Shown here in pieces: positions 24,074-35,357 of a DNA stretch of 64,000 bases. The stretch is from Trissonchulus latispiculum. Taxonomy: Eukaryota > Nematoda > Enoplea > Enoplida > Ironidae. The DNA is taken from assembly GCA_030248195.1 (NCBI GenBank), contig JASAND010030275.1, positions 1 to 64,000 on the forward strand, given 5' to 3'. The translations under genes were made by a program, and so were the position numbers. Within the stretch, counting starts at the first letter, position 1; every line of letters starts with the position of its first letter. The notes beneath the pieces are model-generated. The model was not told the origin of the DNA. It searched no databases and saw nothing but the letters and a program-made list of their open reading frames with translations.

Positions 24074-24432
24074 CACTGGCGGATCCAGGATTTCGTGACG
24101 GGGGGGCGGTATAATTTTTTGTGGGGGGGTCTGGGGGGCGGAGCCCCCCAGAAGTTGAAGAAATTTTTTGTTTTTGCAATAAAATCGGTCGTCGGATCTT
24201 TAATTCTTTTCATACTGAAAACCTGAGAAAATTTTTTAAAATTCTTGCCAATTTTAGGCAAAAATGGTAATTTTCTCCGAAAAATCGGATGCGTTTCAAG
24301 CCTTTTCTTCATAAATGAAATAAATATGCGGTTAGAAAGCAGAAAATTCGCGCCGAAGACGCGAAATTTTTTGGTTTTCTGCCCTTTTTCCTCTTTCTCT
24401 CCTTAATTTTTCCCACCTTGGATCCGCCCCTG
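24074..24432. mobile_element. hAT MITE with GGCGGATCCAGG ends (8-bp TSD)
   Basis: Ends are CACTGGCGGATCCAGG and, read inward from the right, CAGGGGCGGATCCAAGG. CGCGCATC flanks both sides (24066-24073 and 24433-24440). The 359-bp interior has one copy of the G/C palindrome module (24126-24163) and a CGCGCCGAAGACGCG hairpin near 24350. It carries no coding capacity. Confidence 0.92.
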
Positions 24433-24440
24433 CGCGCATC

Positions 24441-24971
24441 CTACGTCTGCGTGGGTACTTCGACGTCTGCGTGGGTACTTCGACGGCGCGCTCCTTGCGC
24501 CTTTTATATGCGTGGGTATTGCCACTGCGTGGATCCTTCATTTTGCCTTGCGTGGGTGCGTGGGTCCAGCCTACACCGGTGTAGGCGTGGTGTAGGTGTA
24601 GCCCATGCGTGAAAGCCTCAAATATTATACAGAACTTAACTACTCATATTTAACGAGTTATAACTGCGTGTAACGCTGCCGACCCCGTGTGACCTCACCA
24701 ATCAAAATTGTGTTCAAGGCCAATAGAGTAGACTCGGGCAGTTGGAATTTTAACCATGCACCGCACATAGAGCAACAGTAACTTTTCAGGAGCTTTTCAG
24801 TATTGGGCAGTTTGCTTCGATCAAACCTTCGCTTAAGCCTCCATGCTCAGTAACCGCATATTTTCTAGAGTTAGCCTAGCATCTCTCTCTCTCTGTTCAG
24901 GAATCTTCGCTAGGCATAGATTGGAGGGACCATCGGGATGATCCCTGTCTCTCACAGGAAACAAATGACCA
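24441..24971. other. Spacer with GCGTGGGT repeats
   Basis: A 20-bp unit TCTGCGTGGGTACTTCGACG is duplicated in tandem at 24446-24485, and GCGTGGGT recurs to 24580. No gene is seen in the rest. Confidence 0.5.
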
Positions 24972-25312
24972 GGGGCCAGTTTCATAAAACTTTGTCGAGT
25001 CGTCGAGTCGAGTAGTTGATTTACGCTGGAAATGTCGGTGATTTGTGATCCTGAAACGCGAGTACTGTTGAAAAATAGCTGCTAGTTTTCGAGTCGAGTT
25101 CTCTAGTCAAATTTTACTCGAGAACTTTTCAATGTAAAAACTTTACTCGACAAATTTTTAGAAAATTTTAAAAGCTTTATATTTCTACCGTGGGACTATT
25201 TTACAACCTTCAGTGACTGCTGTTTAATTTTTAATTCCAAAGAAATAATGTAATGCGAGTAAAAGGCTACTCGACGACTCGCGGACTCGACAACTTTTAT
25301 GAAACTGGCTCC
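24972..25312. mobile_element. MITE with GGCCAGTTTCATAAAA ends
   Basis: The left end is GGGGCCAGTTTCATAAAA and the right end, read inward, is GGAGCCAGTTTCATAAAAG. ACTCGA/TCGAGT words are repeated on both sides of an AT-rich middle. Target duplication is short or ambiguous (CCAGG or AGG). It lies at the 3' edge of the minus-strand RNase H fragment. Confidence 0.75.
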
Positions 25313-25759
25313 AGGTATGGTCTGCTGGATAGGCAGTCCAGGCTAGCCCCCACACCCCAGGCAGAGTTGGCGATGGTGGGCCAGGGCCGGGCAGGTTAGG
25401 ATTAGGTGGGTCACGTCGTCCTCGGACTCCCCGCACCGACTGCAGACCGGGTTTTCTGCAACCCCAATTCTGAATAGGTAGGACCTCAGCAAAGGGCAGT
25501 GCCCCCCGCCCTAAGCTGAGCTAGAAGGACCCGTTCCCTCCTGGATATTCCACGTTCCGTTTCCCTGGGGACTGGCCGGGTTGGATTGGAGGACCTTGGG
25601 GTGGGCTATCCTCCCCCGCCAGACTACCCTCGTTCTCCGTTGGATTAAACTGCGGATTGAAGATAGGTCGAGAGGTACTTGCGTTTGCGGTTGCAAACTC
25701 CCCTCCCGGGCCAAAGAGTCAGCAGTTTCATTTCTCGGAATTCCTGAATGGCTAGGGAC
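25313..25759 (-). pseudogene. LINE RNase H fragment
   Basis: On the minus strand, starting at about 25755, the frame reads QVPSHSGIPRNETADSLA, the last catalytic block of RNase H (usual form WVPSHxGxxGNExAD). The following frame down to about 25320, broken by at least one shift, has the CGES-then-cysteine/histidine character of the C-terminal tail of such LINE proteins. The intact ORF at 32430-33776 has the same block. The CTGGCTTA-family MITE interrupts the fragment at the expected Trp codon. Confidence 0.7.
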
Positions 25760-25767
25760 CTGGCTTA

Positions 25768-27270
25768 TAGTCAAGCGGGAAAAAAACCCACTCGCCAATG
25801 CGGGAAAAACCCACCCCCAGTGTGGGCTTACCGGTATGAGCTATCTAGGATTTTAATAGCCTATCTTGAAGAGCATCCAAAATAACCCTGGAGGGTGTAT
25901 TATTGTCGCTCCCACTGCTTCCCAGCAAATTTTTTGAGACTTTGAAATTTTCGAAAATTTTGGTCCGTCCAAGTACCGAAATTTGGCAAACTTTGCCTGG
26001 CCACTCTGAACTACTGGAAAGACTTAAGACCAAAGCGGATTGTTTGTATGTGTAGGGCATCTGTTGCGCATCATAATGATATATGCCACACTGCTCTAAC
26101 CCCTCCGGTGCGACCTGGGGGTGACCTAGAGTTGGCGGGAAAAAACCCACATGCGGGGAAAAACCCACTTTTCAAAATTGAAAAATTTTCTAAGCATTAG
26201 CAGGAAAGGTCAAACGAATACATACATTTGTTTAATAGAGCCTATAGATTAAATTGGTATAGGTTTTACATGGGTTCGATCTGTTATGGGAGGTCCAGGG
26301 GGTCAAAATCGGACATGGTGCCATTTCAAGCCAAAATTTCAATTTGTCCAAAAATGCTTATTTTTGCCTTAAACTGGGTCTAGTTTGGCTCTAAATACAA
26401 GAAAAACACGTTTTCTATACGATAGGATGCTTAAACTGCCGAAAATAAACAATTTTAAAAAATTTCCAAAATTTGCCTATGTTTATGTGTTAAACATACC
26501 AAATTTTCAAAAGTCACTGTGACCTCAATTTTTTAACAAAAACCTGGCTTTTTCCAACAGGGGGGGGGGGGGGGGCGCGCCCCCCAGAATTTCGCCCCCC
26601 CCCCCAGACTTGGGTCGCCCCCCCCAGAATCGCCGCCCCCCAGGATTCGGGCCTTCCCCCCCAGAACTTTTAAGTGCCCGGAAAAATAGGGTTTTGAGGG
26701 TAAATTTTGAAAAATTTTTCCGGCTTCGCCGGATTTTTAGACATTTTTAAGCATTTTAGCTATTTTAAGCTTAAATTTAGGTTAGAAATAGTTAATATTT
26801 TAGCTCAGTAGCAAAAAATAGCTATTTTTTAAGCATTTTTCGAAAAAATTCTCCCCCCCCCAGAAATCCGTGCCCCCCCCCAAACCGGGGGGGGGGGACC
26901 GGCCCCCAGACTTCCCCCCCCCAGAAATTTTTGCCTAGGAAAAAGCCAGAAAAACTAATATATTTTGATGCAGTTGTACTAAAAACAACCCGCTCTTTCA
27001 TTTGGAACGGTTAGAAATGCTCCTGGCAACTTGCCAAAAAATTTTCAGGGTGGGTTTTTTCCCGCATCTGGGTTTTTTCCCGCATTGGGTTTTCCCCGCC
27101 AGTTTGGGACAATTTTTCTCACTAACGGCGCACCCTAGAGAGGTGTTCTATAGCTCATAAGAAAGCTTACGACTAAGCCTAGCAGCCTGTATAGTCAGTA
27201 TTTCAATATCTCAAACCAGTAAAAAGTTCTGGCCAAAAATCTGAAAAGTGGGTTTTTTCCCGCTTGACTA
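25768..27270. mobile_element. TA-flanked element with TAGTCAAGCGGGAAAAAA ends
   Basis: The left end TAGTCAAGCGGGAAAAAAA and the right end TTTTTTCCCGCTTGACTA are perfect inverted counterparts, flanked by TA (25766-25767 and 27271-27272). Multiple subterminal words GCGGGAAAAAACCCAC repeat at 25777-25820, 26133-26170 (direct) and 27050-27105 (inverted), which may also mark a second related element nested within. It is non-coding and contains the G/C-tract MITE at 26544-26949. Confidence 0.8.
26544..26949. mobile_element. CTGGCTTTTTCC-ended G/C-tract MITE
   Basis: Ends are CTGGCTTTTTCC and GGAAAAAGCCAG. AAAAAC lies immediately outside both ends, a likely 6-bp duplication. The interior is runs of G and C, with CCCCCCAGA words and a TCCGGCTTCGCCGGA hairpin at about 26719, as in the other members of this group. 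Confidence 0.82.
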
Positions 27271-27416
27271 TATTTTTAGGCAAAAATTTATGGGGGGGGG
27301 CTGACCCAGATGGGGCATATTTTGGAAACTTTTCCGAATTTTTGCGGGTTTTTCGTGTAAAAATGTGTAAAAATCGCTAAAAAATGCAGTGCTCCTGCGG
27401 TTCCTACTTTTCTTAC

Positions 27417-28127
27417 CACGGTTTTTTTGCGTGAAATACTGCGTATTTACGCAGTCGAGCTTAAAAATACGCAGTCAAAAACAAAAATACGCAGCCGAAA
27501 ATTCGGTAGTAGGAATTTCTAGAGTGCTCTAAATTAATTTCTTGAGACAATTTACCGTAGTTTGGGCTCTGGCTTCTTCTGGGGGGCTTCCGCCCCCCAG
27601 ACCCTCGCATATCTCTTCGATTCTCCTTCCGTCTACAGTTGATTATACGTTGTGCCTAAGCCCACGTTGTACCATGCGATGCTTTTCTTTCTATTTGATT
27701 TGATATAGTATATAAATTACAATCTTATGCGTATATATATGTGTGTTCAATCAAGGTTAAATGTTAAATACCTAGTTAAATGTTAAACTGTTCAAGGCAA
27801 AGAAGTCAAAGTTTTAAGAGCAAATTTACTCCGAAATTTAAAATTTTCTTCAACTTCTGGGGGGGCCCGCCCGTATCTATATATTTTTCGTCACCTATTT
27901 ATTCATACTCTTATACCACAGAGAGAGCACGTAATTTAAACTCGAGCTAAGATTCTTAACGTTGTTTAAAACTCTTAAAAACAGCATTAATTCGACGCTA
28001 AATGCGTTTATAGCTTTTGTAGCGTTGAGAAGCGATTTTTGTAATTTTACGCCGTCGAAATTAAAAATACGCACTCGAAAACAAAAATACGCAAAATTTA
28101 CGCAGGTCCGATTTTCAAAAAACCCTG
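27417..28127. mobile_element. hAT MITE with TACGCAGTC repeats (8-bp TSD)
   Basis: The left end is CACGGTTTTTTTGCG and the right end, read inward, is CAGGGTTTTTTGAAAATCGG. TTTCTTAC flanks both sides (27409-27416 and 28128-28135). Subterminal words AAAAATACGCA repeat at both ends. Two inverted-orientation copies of the G/C palindrome module lie inside (27577-27606 and a degraded one at about 27849-27872). The ends match the CAGGGTTTTTTT family of the element at 42935-43794. Confidence 0.88.
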
Positions 28128-28220
28128 TTTCTTACTTTTTTCCTACTTTTTTCCAGATTCCTACTTTTTTCCTACTTGCCAAAAGTTCCTACTTGTTCCT
28201 ACTTTTTTCCTGGACTGGTA
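28128..28220. repeat. TCCTACTTTTTT array
   Basis: Repeated TCCTACTTTTT words are the complement of the GTAGGAAAAA arrays at 288-362 and 4558-4660. The hAT MITE at 27417 inserted into its left part. Confidence 0.8.
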
Positions 28221-30194
28221 AATTTTATTATATATTAACTTTAGTTTTCTGCTTAAATTTGCCAAAATTTCGCCCCTGCGGCGCGGCAAGCTTGATTTTA
28301 ATGCTTACCTTACTCGCTGAAAAGGTCACTCTTAGAACATTTTTTATTCTGCAGGCCGTGACATGTGTTTGCGAAACAAGACTGGGCTAGTCAGTTTTGT
28401 TCTGAACTGTTCTCCGTTTATATGTTTAACGTTGAGTATAGCCTCTTGCTAGAATTATGTATACTTCATACAATTGTGTAGTATTCATACTTATTCTTGT
28501 TTCAGCCGACGTTTCTTCGAGATCAATTCATAGAAATTTGCAGCCGTCCTGTCCTTTGTCTTGAATCTTGGTGTGTTAGTAAAAGTAAATGTATATTGTC
28601 GTACCAAAACCAAAACAACTCAACTTATGTCACATTTTTGGCCAAATTGAGTTGAGATGTACAAAACGATGTCTAACTTCTATAGTTGTTTTAACAAATG
28701 AGCGTAAGTAAAACGCTTTTAAGGTGGTAGTTCCTTTTGGTGTACTATTGCTAGCGCACGACCCAAATCACGTTCCAATTTGATGAGACTTTCAACAAGC
28801 AGACACCTAAAAGAGGCATTATCTCGCCGTTGAGCTTGAACTCAAATTAGCATGCTGAAATATCAAAAACCTGTACCATTTAATTATCCACTGACAAAAA
28901 TTCAGCTGATTTCTAAAGTGCGCATGCATTAATCTTTGGATGCTATGCTGCAGTTTCAAGGTGACTTCAGACGGCACAGGGCGTTTACGGGGGTTGGGGC
29001 GTCGGTATGACAATTGTAGGCTTTGCTCATTTTGCATTTTTGCTTTTACGGGCCTCCAGAACAAGACAACAGCGATTCGATTTGTTTTGTATCTGTCACC
29101 CTCTCATCTGGACTTCTTCGAAGCTCATTCGACATTTTGTAAATAGCATAAAGTAAAACAAATTTGTCCCCTGCAAATTGCAATCTTCCGCTGCTCAGCC
29201 ACATTTGGGCATTACAGACCAACAATTTCCAAAATTCAGATTTTTCAATTTGTCCATATGCCATCCCTTTTCAAGCTCAAGTTTATTTTAAGGGTTGATT
29301 TAATAAGATTCTTCAAACTGTAGATCTTAAATTGTGAGATGCGGGAAACTGGAACAATTTACACAGGTTTCCAAAACTTCTTGAATCTGCTGTCAAAAAC
29401 TGTAATTCACCGCCTTTAAATAATGGATCTTTTGGTGGCATAAAGTATGTGCAGTTTTCAGTTAGCATTCGTAGTTAAACCAACTCAAAGCTCAGCGTGT
29501 GAAATAATCCTCCTGCAGAAAATTAAAAGAATTCTGGCCAACTGTTGAACTTACCGCCTGAACTTCTGCGTTAAACTTTTCCCAGTTCATTTTGCTATCA
29601 TTAGCTTACCCTTAAAAGATTTGCTTTCTTCAAAATTATGTATAATAGATCCTCTGAAATCTTATATATACGTATCTGGGCGGTGTTTTTTGGCAAAAAT
29701 AAGTGGGGAACTCCCCCACCACTCGTGAGGAGGAGGTACAAAAGTGGGGGGATAAAATGAGCTAAACATACCGCAGAAAGCTTGTTTTCAACACGCCCAT
29801 ACACACATGCTAATGATTTTAGTGATTTAAGCGCTGCTATTATTCATGTTACTGAGATTTTGGGACGAAAATCTCTTGACTCACATTTTTGTTTTAAGAT
29901 GGGAAAAAAAAGTGTGTTAATTTGGGGTTTTTGTTTTTGAGATTGTTTGTTTTTTTTTTGTTTTTTTTTTTTTTTGTTTCTTTTTTTTTTAAGTGGGGAT
30001 GTAAATACAGATGGAAGAGTGTGTACACCACTGTTCACTACAGATGAATGCAGAATAATGGTCTCAAATTCGAAGAAACTAATTTGCATATTCTACACAG
30101 CAACACCAATATTCTGCAATTTTTGGTCAACCAAGGGGGGCATTGTTCAGGCGAATTATTCTGGAGAGAACAGAAATAAATGAAGATAAGGGTG
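28221..30194. other. Mostly single-copy DNA, no exon recognised
   Basis: No element ends and no protein-like frames are recognised. A near-pure T tract lies at 29946-29990 (A tract on the other strand). A G/C palindromic patch AGTGGGGAACTCCCCCACCACT lies at about 29701-29722. Confidence 0.45.
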
Positions 30195-30536
30195 CTGGCT
30201 TATTTTTAGGCCAAAATTTATGGGGGGGGGCTCGAAGTTGCCCCCCCATGGCTCACCAAAAATGGGGGGGCATGTTTTTGGAAAAATTTTGCTAATTTTT
30301 TACCTTTTTTGAGCAAAAAATGCCAAAAATCGCTAAAAATGACTAATTCTAGGTGTTTTTAACGCTAAAATTGTGAAAATTGCGTTAAAGATCCGGCGAA
30401 GCCGGAAAATATTTCGAAAATTTAGGGTAAAGATGGTAAAAATTGGCAATTTTTGGGTTATGGGGGGAGCCTCGAATGGGGGGGAAGGTCGCCGAATGGG
30501 GGGCGGCCCCCACCCCCCCCCAGTAAAATAAGCCAG
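30195..30536. mobile_element. CTGGCTTATTTTTAGG-family MITE
   Basis: Ends are CTGGCTTATTTTTAGG and CAGTAAAATAAGCCAG. GGGTG lies just outside both ends (30190-30194 and 30537-30541), a likely 5-bp duplication. The interior aligns with 10959-11311, including GGGGGGGCTCGAAGTTGCCC and a TCCGGCGAAGCCGGA hairpin. Confidence 0.85.
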
Positions 30537-31958
30537 GGGTGGCCAAAAATTAGAATAGGTTTGTTCTTAGGAAGCTCATTCAATCTTTTTACATGAGCAG
30601 CATGAAAACATTGGTTTCAAAAACATCCTGTGGCAAACTTTTTAATATGCCCCTATTGGCAGAAACAGCCACCTAATGGGCTACGTGTTAAGCATAAAGC
30701 AAATTTCATTACTTAGGACGAATCTGTTCAAAAAGAGACTCCAACGATTACAAATATCTCGCCTCCAGGCGAGGTAAAAATTACTTTTAGCGTTCTAGCA
30801 CCCACAAAGCGTTGACGTTTTCATTCACGGTGGATTTAGCCGGAAAACTGAAAAGTTTTGATATGTAACCTTATATTTACGACCAGATTTATTCAAAAAC
30901 CTATCCGCAGTTTGCTGCTGAATTCTGTTGCACCCAGACAATCTTCCTCGTCTCTTCAGGAACGATAATTACCTGATGACTCCTTGTTAGCTAACATTGT
31001 TTCTATTTTACAATGGAAAAGGTTTCCGGTTCGCATTAGAAAACCATAGACCTACCTGTTTTCATAAGCTTCAGTTTTTGATTGTTTTTATAGAAATAAA
31101 CATTCCAAAGAGCAGCATGGTTTCATGTCAACAAAGTTGACCCAACTCACCTAAGTGTATTAATTACTTCAAGAGCATGTCAAGATGTCAAAAGGGCTAG
31201 TAAAGTGGGTTGTTTCTTCCTGTAATAACATGCAAATTTGTTTTGGCACACAATTGCTAAGAAACGTGGTATTATTTTTCCTATTTGGAAAATATGTACA
31301 CGATTGATAATTTTAGCTCATTACTTGAGCATCGTATTTAAAGTACTGATAATGTATTCTTGCCTCTTGCCACAGTTAAATTATGGTTTTTGCTCATATT
31401 TCAAGTTTTATTTCCTAGTTTGCGGCCTTCCTACTTTCGTCAGTAGTTTTCAAAGATCACCTCGTGCAGGGGTTTAGATTTGGAAGTGGACTCCGGCTAC
31501 CCATGACACATTTTACTATCCGGAAATGCGGGCAAATCTGGCCACGTCTTTATTCTCCCCCGGGTAGATCGGGACGCTGCAATTTGTGAAATTTTAAGCC
31601 TGTGGTCAAGCAGGATGACTCAATACATTCCTTAAACTCCTCTGACATTCTTACCGAAAAGTATAAGAAAAGTAAAATTTTCTCGTTGAAATTGGATGAA
31701 GCTTCTTTTACTGGACACGTTCGTTTATTTTATTTTATTACTAGTATGAATTCCGATTTTTGTCCGATTGCAGATTTAGTGGAGCTAGTCTCTGAGCTGG
31801 CTCTTGCTTTATTTATATTTAAAATCAGTTATCCGTAATAAAGTGTCAACTTTAATTTTTCCTTCTTTTGTATTGCAGAAGCCTTTTTCTTGCCTGAAAT
31901 TGAGTGGCAATGCAGACTACCATATTTATAGCGTTTAATTTTTTAAATATTTTTATAG
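30537..31958. other. OGFOD2 intron DNA; one weak exon candidate
   Basis: No confident exon is seen. One 57-bp segment (30717-30773) has AG before it and GTAAAA after it and reads DSNDYKYLASRR in one frame, slightly like the OGFOD2 region after the N-terminal cysteine motif. Its phase fits exon 31959 but not the proposed exon 1 end. It is left as a candidate only. Confidence 0.4.
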
Positions 31959-32083
31959 GATTCCAGCTGTATCAATTTCCGGTGTTTGAGGATGACTTTG
32001 TCAGCAGATTTTTGGAGGAAATTAGTCACTTCGAACAATCCGGTTTGGAGTGTCCTCGACCAAACACAATGAACAACAGAGGT
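31959..32083 (+). CDS. OGFOD2: OGFOD2 internal exon: start of the catalytic region
   Basis: The exon follows a TTTTTATAG acceptor and is followed by GTAAGC. It encodes FQLYQFPVFEDDFVSRFLEE, ISHFEQSGLE, then RPNTMNNRG. The family has the same order: a short Y/F-x-x-PVF segment, a helix ending HFE, and the signature RPNTMNNYG. The exon enters in phase 1 (first two bases complete a Gly codon) and leaves in phase 0. The next exon continues with VLLDDIGF, matching the family continuation VLL.ELG. OGFOD2 is predicted to be a 2-oxoglutarate and iron-dependent oxygenase; its substrate is not established. Confidence 0.9.
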
Positions 32084-32392
32084 GTAAGCCATAGTATTAG
32101 TATGCCACAAATAGGAATGACTGGGTTCTGACTTTCTAGTATTTTTACTGGGGAAATCAGTTGTGATTCCTTGCGCTTTTTCGCAATTCCTCTACTCCAC
32201 TCACAAGTTACAACTGTCCAAAATTGATCCGCCAGAACTGTTTGCCATAAACTTCGCTGAAATACCATTTTGTTTTTCCATCAAGAAATTCCTAGAGGGG
32301 AGTGTAAAAATTTGGTATTGGAAGTATGCATGCGCAATTGGATTTTTTCAAAAAAGAAGCAGACATCGTTTAAAGAGGTGAAAAGTAGACAA

Positions 32393-33831
32393 GGGGGCCT
32401 GGGGGCCAGGAAAGGAGGACCTCAGATGCATGTATATAGCCTATATTAGATCGATCCTTGAATATGCGCTGGCCGCATGGTTCCCGTCGATCTCTAAATC
32501 AAACGAAGTGAAGCTGGAGGCCTCCCAAAATTCAGCTGCCAGAGTGATCACAGGTTGCCTGGCCGGTAGCCCGGCTGACTATGTCCGGACGGAAGCAAAC
32601 TTGCCATCAGTGAAAATCAGATCCAATGAATTAGTCGCCTGTGCCTATGAAAAATCACTCCGGCTTCCACCTGAAAACCCCCGCTGCCGGGCTGCGGAAG
32701 TCTCAGTGGAGCAGAGACTAAAATCCCAACCTTCCTGGAGACGCCTCGGGTCACAGATAAGTGAAAGCTGTGGCCTTGCTGATCTGAACCGAGAGCCCCT
32801 GGAACTACCAACCCTCCCACCATGGTCAACTCCGTCTGTCACGCTGAATGCAAACCTCCTCGACGGGTCAGGAAAGAACTCAAACCAATTGGTTGCCTCC
32901 ACCACGGCCACTCTGGCTGCTTTGCCGGAACCGCAAATTGTCATTTGGACTGACGGATCGGCCAGTGAAGGGACCAAAAATGGAGGCTCTGCTGCAGTCA
33001 TCATGACGCCTGGTGGTACAGAAGTTCACCGGATCCTAACAGCCTCCGGAAGCTGTTGCTCTAGTTTTAGGGCGGAAACCTTTGCCGTCTTAGAAGGCCT
33101 CCGATGGATCAAAACCAACCGGAAACCCGAATGGTCAGAGATCAGAATCTGCTCTGACTCCAAATCTCTGATCACGAAGCTCCAATCCGGCCACCTGCGA
33201 GGAGACGGAAGCAAACTAATTTCTGAAATCTGGAAAGTCCTGCATCAGCTGGACGAACGGAGCATCCATTTCACATTTCAGTGGGTACCGTCGCACATAG
33301 GAATCAATGGAAATGAGCTGGCCGATGAAGCGGCTAAATTGGCTTCTACGCTGCCACAGGCAGAGGTGCCTGTCGACTACTCAACGGCAAAATCAACTAT
33401 CAAGCGACACTACCGGCACGAGTCGTTGGAAAATCAGAAAACCTACGATCAGATGGGAATCTACAGCGGCCGGTCCAGAGCGGCCACCGCAGCGGAAATA
33501 ACAATGACCAGAAAGGAGCGTGTTCTGTTGGCACAATTGAGAGCCAATGGAAACTGCAATCTACTGGCCCAGTACCGACACCGAATCGGTATCTCTGCTT
33601 CCCCGGCCTGTCCTAACTGTGGGCACCCGGAGGAAGATATCCTCCATCTTTTTATCCATTGTCCGGCCCATACGGCAATGCGCACCCGGCACCTTGGCCC
33701 CAACCCCACCCTCTCGGTCCTTTCGGAGGAGCCCCGGGCGGTCCTGGAGTTCCTCAAGGGTGTGGGGAGGTATTAACCTCTCCAATCATATTGGGACCCT
33801 CCCAGACGATCCAGGAAATCACAACAACAAC
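32393..33831 (+). mobile_element. 5'-truncated LINE inserted in an OGFOD2 intron
   Basis: The insert is bounded by a perfect 12-bp direct repeat AAAAGTAGACAA (32381-32392 and 33832-33843). It begins inside the coding region and ends after a CAACAACAACAA tail, the pattern of target-primed reverse transcription with 5' truncation. It lies in the same orientation as the host gene, just left of the foldback element at 33850. The intact ORF and exact duplication argue for a recent insertion. Confidence 0.92.
32430..33776 (+). CDS. LINE ORF2 C-terminal part: RT thumb, RNase H, zinc knuckle
   Basis: The 448-residue open frame starts downstream of the lost RT core; the annotated Met is only the first in-frame one. 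Residues 1-165 resemble the RT thumb/connection of I- or jockey-type LINEs (YIRSILEYA, AARVITG). Residues 170-305 are RNase H type I with the expected acidic residues: D175 (WTDGSAS), E216 (FRAETFA), D243 (CSDSKSL), and WVPSHIGINGNELAD with D299. Near the end is CPNCGHPEEDILHLFIHC, a CCHC-type zinc motif. The frame has no internal stop. As a truncated copy it cannot move by itself, and expression would depend on the surrounding intron. Confidence 0.92.
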   Translation: MYIAYIRSILEYALAAWFPSISKSNEVKLEASQNSAARVITGCLAGSPADYVRTEANLPSVKIRSNELVACAYEKSLRLPPENPRCRAAEVSVEQRLKSQPSWRRLGSQISESCGLADLNREPLELPTLPPWSTPSVTLNANLLDGSGKNSNQLVASTTATLAALPEPQIVIWTDGSASEGTKNGGSAAVIMTPGGTEVHRILTASGSCCSSFRAETFAVLEGLRWIKTNRKPEWSEIRICSDSKSLITKLQSGHLRGDGSKLISEIWKVLHQLDERSIHFTFQWVPSHIGINGNELADEAAKLASTLPQAEVPVDYSTAKSTIKRHYRHESLENQKTYDQMGIYSGRSRAATAAEITMTRKERVLLAQLRANGNCNLLAQYRHRIGISASPACPNCGHPEEDILHLFIHCPAHTAMRTRHLGPNPTLSVLSEEPRAVLEFLKGVGRY

Positions 33832-33849
33832 AAAAGTAGACAAACAAAT

Positions 33850-35148
33850 GTCTGACCAAAAAATGTGGAAAGCGAAATGGTTTTCTTTTTATCTCAAAAA
33901 CGCTTGAAGATTGCTACCATAAAGTATATATTTTCTGAACCGGACTGATGAGATCTTTCTTTTCGTGAAATATTTTTTGAAATTTCCCGTGCGATTTCAA
34001 AGGGCGCTGCTTATTTGAGTCTAGAAAGATTGGTAAATGGTACTACCGCGATTTTTCAGGACATTTCCCCTTGTCTGAAAGTCCTACACACCAAATTTCA
34101 ACTTTTTGGTTGAAAATTGCGTGAGTTATTTCAATTTTTCGATTTTCAAAATCCTTTGATCTTTGCCGCTTTTTCAACTGACTGGCTAGTACTCGTGACT
34201 CACTCAGTGGAAAATTTTTTCGATTAGATTTTCAGGGCCGTCTAGGCGTCAGCTTTGACCTAATATATGTAGCATTTCAAAATTTGAAAGTAGATTTTTT
34301 CAAAAAATACCACTGTCACCCAAAATTTCTTCATAGCGATTTTAGCAAAAGTGAGTAAAAATAGCATGATAATAAAGTTCAATCTGAGGTGAATCAACGA
34401 TGTAAAGTTTTCATGACTACGACTTATATTGCATCAGCAATGATTTTTCAAACAATTTGCCTTGTTTCAGGTGGTTTTTGGCTGTCTTTGATGTTGCCGC
34501 CTTGATTTGCCTGAGCCATTGTCAACTACATAGCAAAAACCAGCTGAAAGAAGGGAAATTGTTTAGAATTTAATTGCTGGCGCAATATAAGACGTAGCCA
34601 CGAGAAGTTTATATAGCTTGAACTTACTGATTATGATATGTTTGCTCACTTTTGCTAGAATCGCTTTGCCGAAATTTTGGGTCACAAAGTGGTATTTTTT
34701 GAAAAAATCTACTTTCAAATTTCGAAATACCACATATCAAGTCAAAACTGACGCCTAGGCGGTCCTGAAAATCTAATTGAAACATTTTTCCACTCAGCTA
34801 GTCACGAGTAGTAGCCAGTCAAAGTCGAAAATGCGGCAAAGATCAAAGGATTTTGAAAATTGAAATATTGGAACAACTCACGCAATTTTCAACCAAAAAA
34901 GTTAAAATTTGGTGTGTAGGACTTTTAGACAGATGGAAAATTTATCTGAAAAAATCGCGGTAGTCCCATGTACTGTTTCTGGACACATAAAAGCCCTTTG
35001 AAAGCGCACGGGAAATTTCAAAAAAATTTTCACGAAAAGAAAGATCTCATCAGTCCGGTTCAGAAAATATATACTTTATGGTAGCTATCTTGAAGCGTTT
35101 TTGAGATATATAAAGAAAACAAGTTCGCTTTCTACTTTTTTGGTCAGT
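33850..35148. mobile_element. Foldback element in an OGFOD2 intron, arms over 600 bp
   Basis: The left arm 33850-34492 and right arm 34531-35148 are inverted copies separated by a loop of about 38 bp. Matching points include CTGACCAAAAAA at the outer ends, ATGAGATCTTTCTTTTCGTG, GGACTGATGAGATC and CAGGTGGTTTTTG near the loop. Differences are scattered, so the insertion is older than the adjacent LINE. An intron transcript could form a very long hairpin. There is no coding capacity. Confidence 0.9.
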
Positions 35149-35357
35149 CTTTAGTAGCAGCTGTTGAAAAGTTATTTGTGTAAATTTTATTTTCACGCTG
35201 AAGAGTGTTTCAGAATCAGACATATATCTACTGTATACAAGCCGTTAGCTTCAAAACGCCGCATTATCTGCTGGTTATTCCAAAAATGTTGGGAAGGATT
35301 AGGGATTTTGTTGGAAGGAAGCTGTATCGCTTAAACCTTTGTATATGTGTATTTTAG

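Larger units (their letters stand above)
25760..27385. mobile_element. CTGGCTTATTTTTAGG-family MITE, split by a nested element
   Basis: CTGGCTTA at 25760-25767 and TATTTTTAGGCAAAAATTTA from 27271 together rebuild the left part of the family member at 30195-30536. The TA at the break is duplicated around the inserted element. The right part of this MITE fades out after about 27385, so the copy is truncated. Confidence 0.75.
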
